The position numbers and the translations under genes were made by a program. The notes below the pieces were generated by a model, which worked only from the letters and a program-made list of their open reading frames with translations, did not search any database and was not told where the DNA came from. Positions 61,584 through 64,000 of a DNA stretch of 64,000 bases are shown here, in pieces (the stretch's first letter is position 1; each line of letters starts with the position of its first letter). The DNA is from Pterois miles (Eukaryota > Chordata > Actinopteri > Perciformes > Scorpaenidae), in NCBI GenBank assembly GCA_947000775.1, contig CAMQGK010000299.1:4167501-4231500 (forward strand), given 5' to 3'.

Positions 61584-63746
61584 AGTGTGAGAGAATGTCC
61601 AAAAGACCCCCTGTTAGACGTCACTGTTGTGTATTCTTTTGTCTGGAGCCCAGGGGGCGTTCGCTAAAGTCCTCTCTCTCGTGTGCAACAAACATATTAC
61701 CCGCTGCAGTCGGCCAGCAACAGGATGTGTTTCCTGAGAGGAAAAGAGGATGGGAAGAGGGGCCAAATGTAGACCTGTTCCTTCTCTTGTCTTTCCTTTT
61801 CTGGCTCTCTAGATCTTGCCGCCCTGTGTGCAGGGCTAGCTCTATTTTTCTCAAGTTTCTCACATTTCATTTTCAGGGTCGCTTTTCTGTGACCATATAG
61901 AGAAAGATTTTGGCCAACCGTTCCCACTCTTGCTTTCTTTTTCTTCACTTGACTTCCATTCCTGCCGCTTATAGCAGGGCCCCTAAAGATTTGGGGTATT
62001 TCCTGTTGCCTAACTTTAATAAACAGCCCACATCTGTATCAGCTAAAGCAAGGAGGAGGGAGGCCGACGCAAATAGAGACCAGATGGCTGTGGAATCTTA
62101 AATTTGGAATTGAGGCAAAAGAAAAGGGGGTAGAAGGGGCTGATTTACGTCAGCAGGACACAAGGGGAGAGGGAGAAATAAAGTACGCCTGTCGCTTTGT
62201 GTTAAAGTCCTGCACACATTCTTACATCTCCATGCTTATGTTAGTGTTTGGAGGTCTTTTGTGGGCATTTCTTATAATTGTGATAAATGTTGAAATAATA
62301 CTACAGTAGTAGATAACTGGCCAGTGAGACCAAAGGGTATTTACATACTTGGGATAGCTTTTTCACTATTTTTACATACATGCTAACTGTTTTCACTGTT
62401 GAATAATAAAATACCAATGCAGTGAGCTGCCCTCACAAACAAGCCATTTCTCTTTTCTCTGTAGTAAAGCGGTATGGGAAAACATGGCACGGATGTGTGT
62501 GAAAACTCGCCGGCTGGATGTGGCACGCGTGTGCCTTGGGAATATGGGAAATGCCAGGGCAGCAAAAGCACTGAGGGAGGCGGAGGCTGAGCCGGAGCCA
62601 GAGGCCCAAGTGGCTATGTTGGCCATTCAGCTCGGCATGCTGGTAAGATATTCAAGTGTTAGAGTGTAAATGAGCTATGAGAATGCCTCACTCACAATTA
62701 GTTTAGCTGTAATTCCAGCATGAAATGTTTATTTAGTGATGTACTGATCTTTCTGTTATTTAGCCTTTTATTCTGTCATCATTTTTTGCTCGGAGAATTA
62801 CAGCATACATTCAGAAACATAACAAAAAACCCAGACAATATAGCAAAAGAGAAAATATAAGATAATAAAGGCAGAAAGGTCCTCCCTCACTCTTATATCT
62901 TATTACAAAATCCATACTGAGGATATTTTTTCTGTTTTTCATAAATAACCCCAAAACCGTAGTCACGTCACAAAATGCCACATCCTTTGGCTGCAAATGA
63001 CACGTCCTCATTTTAGGCTCGAGCAGTGCACCACACAAAGACCACGGGACTTTCCCCACCAAAACCCATCTATCTTTCCATCATCTTTTCCTGTCCTCCA
63101 ATAGGAAGATGCAGAAAAGTTGTACAAGAGCTGTCACCGCTATGACCTGCTGAACAGCTTCTACCAGGCTTCTGGCCAATGGCAGCAAGCTTTGGAAACA
63201 GCGGAGAACCACGATCGCATCCACCTGCGCACCACATACTACAATTATGCCAAATATCTGGAGTCCATGGGTGACAAGACCTTGGCCATCACATAGTAAG
63301 ATGCAATCTGTTGTGGTTTTATGTTTATAGTAGTTTTGCATTTTAGTATTTGTGACATGGAAGCAAAGTGTGATTTTCAGCCTTGTTGTTACAGCTATGA
63401 GAATTCAGACACACACAGGGTGGAAGTACCCAGAATGCTCCAGGATGATACATCATCTCTAGAGGTCTACGTTAACAAAATCAAAGACAAGTAAGTCCAG
63501 AGTTTCTCTTGTGGGAAAAATCTTGTCATCTGAAGAGTATATCACATGATTGTCATACTACTGTATATGCATACAAAAAGTTAAACATCAGTCCTATCAT
63601 CTTATCCATCCAGGAACGTCTATAAGTGGTGGGCCCAGTACCTGGAGAGCCGCTCAGATATGGATTCAGCATTGCATTTCTATGAATGTGCCCAGGATTA
63701 CTTATCCCTGGTTCGAGTCAACTGTTTCATGGACAACATTCAGAAG
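38445..63746 (+). CDS. ift140: Intraflagellar transport protein 140 (3' partial)
   Basis: Coding exons in the window: 38445-38594, 38703-38924, 39293-39414, 39556-39686, 40045-40220, 41164-41255, 41336-41442, 41651-41793, 42620-42823, 43623-43695, 43820-43911, 44009-44136, 44280-44397, 45160-45281, 45373-45505, 45765-45896, 46504-46751, 62465-62642, 63105-63295, 63395-63490, 63614-63746. They total 997 codons in unbroken frame, about two thirds of the roughly 1460-residue family length. The N-terminal part is WD40 propeller sequence (LTVLCWHPTKPVLALGWENG; ILAAGTSHGRIAMWK; VEMDTVTHFDFF). From ALRDFVGLEN the alpha-helical TPR-like region begins (MDEAFKSIKLIK; MARMCVKTRRLDVARVCLG). IFT140 is a core IFT-A subunit for retrograde transport and ciliary entry of membrane cargo. 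The ATG sits in GGGACATGGCG, a good initiation context. A 15.7-kb intron houses tmem204 on the other strand. Confidence 0.96.
39041..39102. mobile_element. 62-bp hAT MITE remnant with target-site duplication
   Basis: The element begins TAGGGCTGAC and ends GGACAGCCCTA. It is flanked by CTGATTTT (39033-39040) and CTGATTTA (39103-39110), an 8-bp duplication with one mismatch as expected for hAT insertions. The interior is little more than a GAAGCTTCGAAGC palindrome. It lies in an ift140 intron. Confidence 0.75.
40544..40924. mobile_element. TTAA-flanked MITE in an ift140 intron
   Basis: Inverted ends are CCTCCTAAGACC and GTCTCAGGAGG, with TTAA immediately outside both (40540-40543 and 40925-40928). 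The element is 381 bp, AT-rich and non-coding. The TTAA duplication suggests mobilisation by a piggyBac-type transposase. The ends are unlike the TTAA elements at 31210 and 42879, so it is a separate family. Confidence 0.75.
41862..42520 (+). mobile_element. hAT-like MITE copy in an ift140 intron
   Basis: The copy runs from CAGCTGTCAATCAATTAAAA to GTTAACTATGACTGCCCTG. Its interior matches the 44446-45064 element in the opposite orientation (CATAAAGTGGGCATGTCTG, CTTGAGGTCAGAGGTCAAGG, CCAGTATCTTCACTCTAGC). It is nearly full length, but the terminal repeats are diverged and no convincing target duplication remains. Confidence 0.75.
42879..43519. mobile_element. TTAA-flanked MITE (641 bp) in an ift140 intron
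   Basis: The left end is AGCTGCAGTGGGTAGAAATG and the right end is TTTCTGCCTACTGAAGCT, inverted repeats of about 18 bp. TTAA lies outside both (42875-42878 and 43520-43523). A second copy of the family begins at 56358 in this window. No transposase frame is present. Confidence 0.8.
44446..45064 (-). mobile_element. intact hAT-like MITE (619 bp) with target-site duplication
   Basis: Perfect 13-bp terminal repeats TAGGGCTGTCAAA / TTTGACAGCCCTA bound the element. The flanks GCTGATAC (44438-44445) and GCTGATAT (45065-45072) form an 8-bp duplication with one mismatch. TAGGG-type ends and 8-bp duplications mark hAT elements. It is the best-preserved member of a family with at least seven relatives in the window. 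It is given minus orientation relative to the other copies, and carries no coding capacity. Confidence 0.85.
47275..47497. repeat. foldback repeat
   Basis: AGTGTATGCTATATTTAGAA at about 47290 is mirrored by TTCTAAATATAGCATACACT ending at 47485, with complementarity extending into flanking TGATAT/ATTATCA words. Between the arms is a second small palindrome built on GAAGCCATTATAGTGGCTT. A related half-copy occurs at about 23385-23520. This looks like a non-autonomous foldback element; the superfamily is not clear. Confidence 0.65.
48004..48175. repeat. paired (CA)n and (GT)n tracts
   Basis: A CA run of about 20 units (48004-48044) and a GT run of about 16 units (48143-48175) are separated by about 98 bp. 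They are complementary to each other, so the interval is a potential large hairpin. Confidence 0.9.
49059..50432 (-). mobile_element. hAT-like MITE split by a LINE insertion
   Basis: Its left terminus TAGGGGTGTAACAATACATT (49059 on) and right terminus GATTTACACCTCTA (to 50432) are the two ends of one element. Its interior from about 50036 matches, in reverse complement, the intact copy at 50982-51352 (shared: GTCCAAGCGCACCTCCTTCC, ATGAGAAATATGGCA). The two parts are separated by LINE sequence, so the MITE is the older insertion. Its flanking duplication is eroded. Confidence 0.7.
49093..50030 (-). mobile_element. 5'-truncated, decayed non-LTR retrotransposon
   Basis: The minus strand encodes reverse transcriptase pieces. 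CPLSPILFVIFMDRIS lies at about 49867-49925. A frame-shifted FADYVVLF follows, in which the usual catalytic FADD is altered. A long C-terminal frame at 49202-49777 contains AEMSFLLRVAGLSLRDRVRS and WWFGHVIRMSPGRLPLEVF. This C-terminal sequence is common to abundant fish LINEs (Rex/RTE-like; clade from memory). The 3' end at about 49097 carries a (GGAT)n tail. Frameshifts and the altered active site show a dead copy. Confidence 0.8.
50893..50963. repeat. (TA)n microsatellite
   Basis: About 35 uninterrupted TA units lie 18 bp before the hAT-like MITE at 50982. Self-complementary and able to extrude as a cruciform; probably length-polymorphic. Confidence 0.95.
50982..51352. mobile_element. hAT-like MITE (371 bp) with degenerate target-site duplication
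   Basis: The ends TAGGGGTGTAAATCAC and CATTACACCCCTA are inverted repeats. Flanks CTGTGCAT (50974-50981) and CTGCACAT (51353-51360) match at 6 of 8 positions. The interior is AT-rich and matches the LINE-interrupted copy just upstream in opposite orientation. Non-coding. Confidence 0.75.
52685..60674 (-). CDS. tmem204: Transmembrane protein 204 (claudin-like), complete, nested in ift140
   Basis: Minus-strand exons in coding order: 60674-60395, 59605-59450, 52929-52685 (TGA). They sum to 681 nt, 226 aa, the length of the human protein as I recall it. Four membrane segments are visible: about 5-26 (RLVAAAVAVALLSLVLNN), 99-121 (ACNLMATVALTAGQLIFLLG), 144-164 (VLVIGLVTFYRIG) and 171-192 (IAACLLATMAAAMLIW). 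The first loop has the claudin/PMP22 signature W30, G44-L45-W46, C49. The C-terminus ends DNDYVESPC. An in-frame ATG 48 codons upstream exists, but MAVQRLVAAAV matches the family start. Tmem204 (CLP24) is known from endothelium, where it affects junction permeability and VEGF signalling. Nesting inside an ift140 intron on the opposite strand matches human gene order. A 5' UTR extends beyond 60675. Confidence 0.95.
53395..53740 (+). repeat. partial hAT-family repeat copy
   Basis: It contains AATATTCAAATACACCATTT, GTGGGCATGTCTGTAAAGGG, AGACTCGTGGGTACCCATAG, CTTGAGGTCAGAGGTCAAGG and CCAGTATCTTCACTCTAG in the order seen in the other copies. Terminal repeats are missing. The left part is shared only with the 10840-11100 copy. 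Confidence 0.7.
55582..55883. mobile_element. hAT-like MITE (302 bp) of the TAGTCGAC type
   Basis: The ends TAGGACTGCCCCC and GAGGACAGCCATA bound a body of repeated TAGTCGATTGG / TTAGTCAACTAAG / ACTAGTCGGTCAAT words typical of a fish MITE family. Flanks TTTTCCTC and ATTTTCTC match at 6 of 8 positions, in keeping with an aged hAT duplication. Confidence 0.65.
56358..57016. mobile_element. second copy of the AGCTGCAGTGGG MITE with an internal inverted duplication
   Basis: After TTAA (56354-56357), the sequence follows the 42879-43519 element: GTAGTGGGTAGAA, CATGAGACAGGTAATCT, CATGTTCCTCTGTGTCCTCC, ACAACCAATCAGAGC. Beyond about 56770 it contains a reversed partial copy of its own 56569-56707 segment, then resumes the normal order (CAATAGGAAGGCTC, GAAATGACCTGTGAT). 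The right terminus is lost. Confidence 0.7.
58233..58780. repeat. 548-bp long inverted repeat (foldback)
   Basis: The left arm 58233-58328 includes TCTAACAATATAAGGTAGTC and GCACACATCC; the right arm 58685-58780 includes GACCACCTTATATTGTTAGA and GGATGTGTGC. The arms are about 95 bp and roughly 85% complementary by eye, around a 356-bp AT-rich centre. Just inside and just beyond the right arm, a TCACTAA[C/G]TAAGATG..CAATAAATTGC-like segment occurs twice (about 58640 and 58802), so part of the unit is also tandem. Family not recognised. Confidence 0.75.
61520..61582. repeat. (GT)n microsatellite
   Basis: About 31 GT units lie roughly 850 bp upstream of the tmem204 start codon (gene on the minus strand), so in its 5' flank, as well as within the ift140 intron. 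Alternating purine-pyrimidine tracts can adopt Z-DNA. Confidence 0.95.
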
Positions 63747-64000
63747 GTGACTCAGTTTGTATTTAGGGCGTCATGTTACATATATCATAAAATTTTAAAA
63801 ATTATAAAAATTATAAATTATAAAATTTTATTGTCCAGAGTGGAAAATTGTCTTTGGCTTCACCACAATCAACATGAGTTACCAATAATATTAAGAAACA
63901 AAAAAAACACTGGATGAGCTTTGAGTTCAATCAGATGCAATCAAATACAGTTCTCTAGACTCATTACAAATGTGCAAAGTCCACAAACATGAGATGAATG

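Larger units (their letters stand above)
46752..62464. other. ift140: 15.7-kb ift140 intron hosting tmem204 and nested repeats
   Basis: Donor GTAAGA at 46752 and acceptor CTCTGTAG before 62465 join AG+T in frame. Besides tmem204 on the minus strand, the intron holds a foldback repeat (47275-47497), paired CA and GT tracts (48004-48175), a LINE-interrupted MITE (49059-50432), a TA tract (50893-50963), further MITEs (50982, 53395, 55582, 56358), a long inverted repeat (58233-58780) and a GT tract (61520-61582). No additional plus-strand ift140 exon is needed to keep frame. Confidence 0.8.

Noticed and set aside
1..64000. CRISPR arrays, operons, prophage, bacterial insertion sequences or tRNA/rRNA genes
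   Set aside because: None seen; gene structure and repeats are vertebrate, and the only tRNA-like sequence is the SINE head at 33096.

Overview
The window is vertebrate nuclear DNA, almost certainly from a ray-finned (percomorph-like teleost) fish. The genes are split into many small exons with standard GT-AG borders. The introns are full of fish-type DNA-transposon miniatures (hAT-like and TTAA-flanked), a tRNA-derived SINE, L2/Rex-type LINE debris and long dinucleotide tracts. There are no bacterial, phage or CRISPR features. I built the exon models by hand from splice signals, reading-frame continuity and remembered human orthologues.

Layout from left to right. (1) rab11fip3, plus strand: the window opens inside an upstream intron. 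Fourteen coding exons run from an EF-hand exon at 5329 to the stop at 23866, followed by a long 3' UTR. (2) A repeat-rich spacer at about 27.5-29.2 kb with a large T/TA/CA microsatellite. (3) telo2, plus strand: 20 coding exons, 29888-36510, complete, 837 codons before the stop, including one non-canonical GC-AG intron. (4) An upstream region with a good RFX X-box candidate, then ift140, plus strand, from 38445. Twenty-one coding exons (997 codons) lie in the window and the gene runs off the right edge. (5) tmem204, minus strand, complete in three exons (226 aa), nested entirely inside the 15.7-kb ift140 intron 46752-62464.

The neighbourhood rab11fip3 - telo2 - ift140 with nested antisense tmem204 corresponds to human 16p13.3. 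The genes are functionally separate: Rab11 endosome traffic, PIKK chaperoning, retrograde intraflagellar transport, and an endothelial junction membrane protein. The clustering therefore looks like conserved synteny rather than a pathway.

I found no clearly undescribed biological system. The items most worth following are the X-box, the GC-AG intron, two in-frame cassette-type exons in rab11fip3, the conserved paired CK2 sites in Telo2, several transposon miniatures whose target-site duplications are still readable, two long inverted-repeat structures, and an unexplained 149-codon ORF in the spacer.
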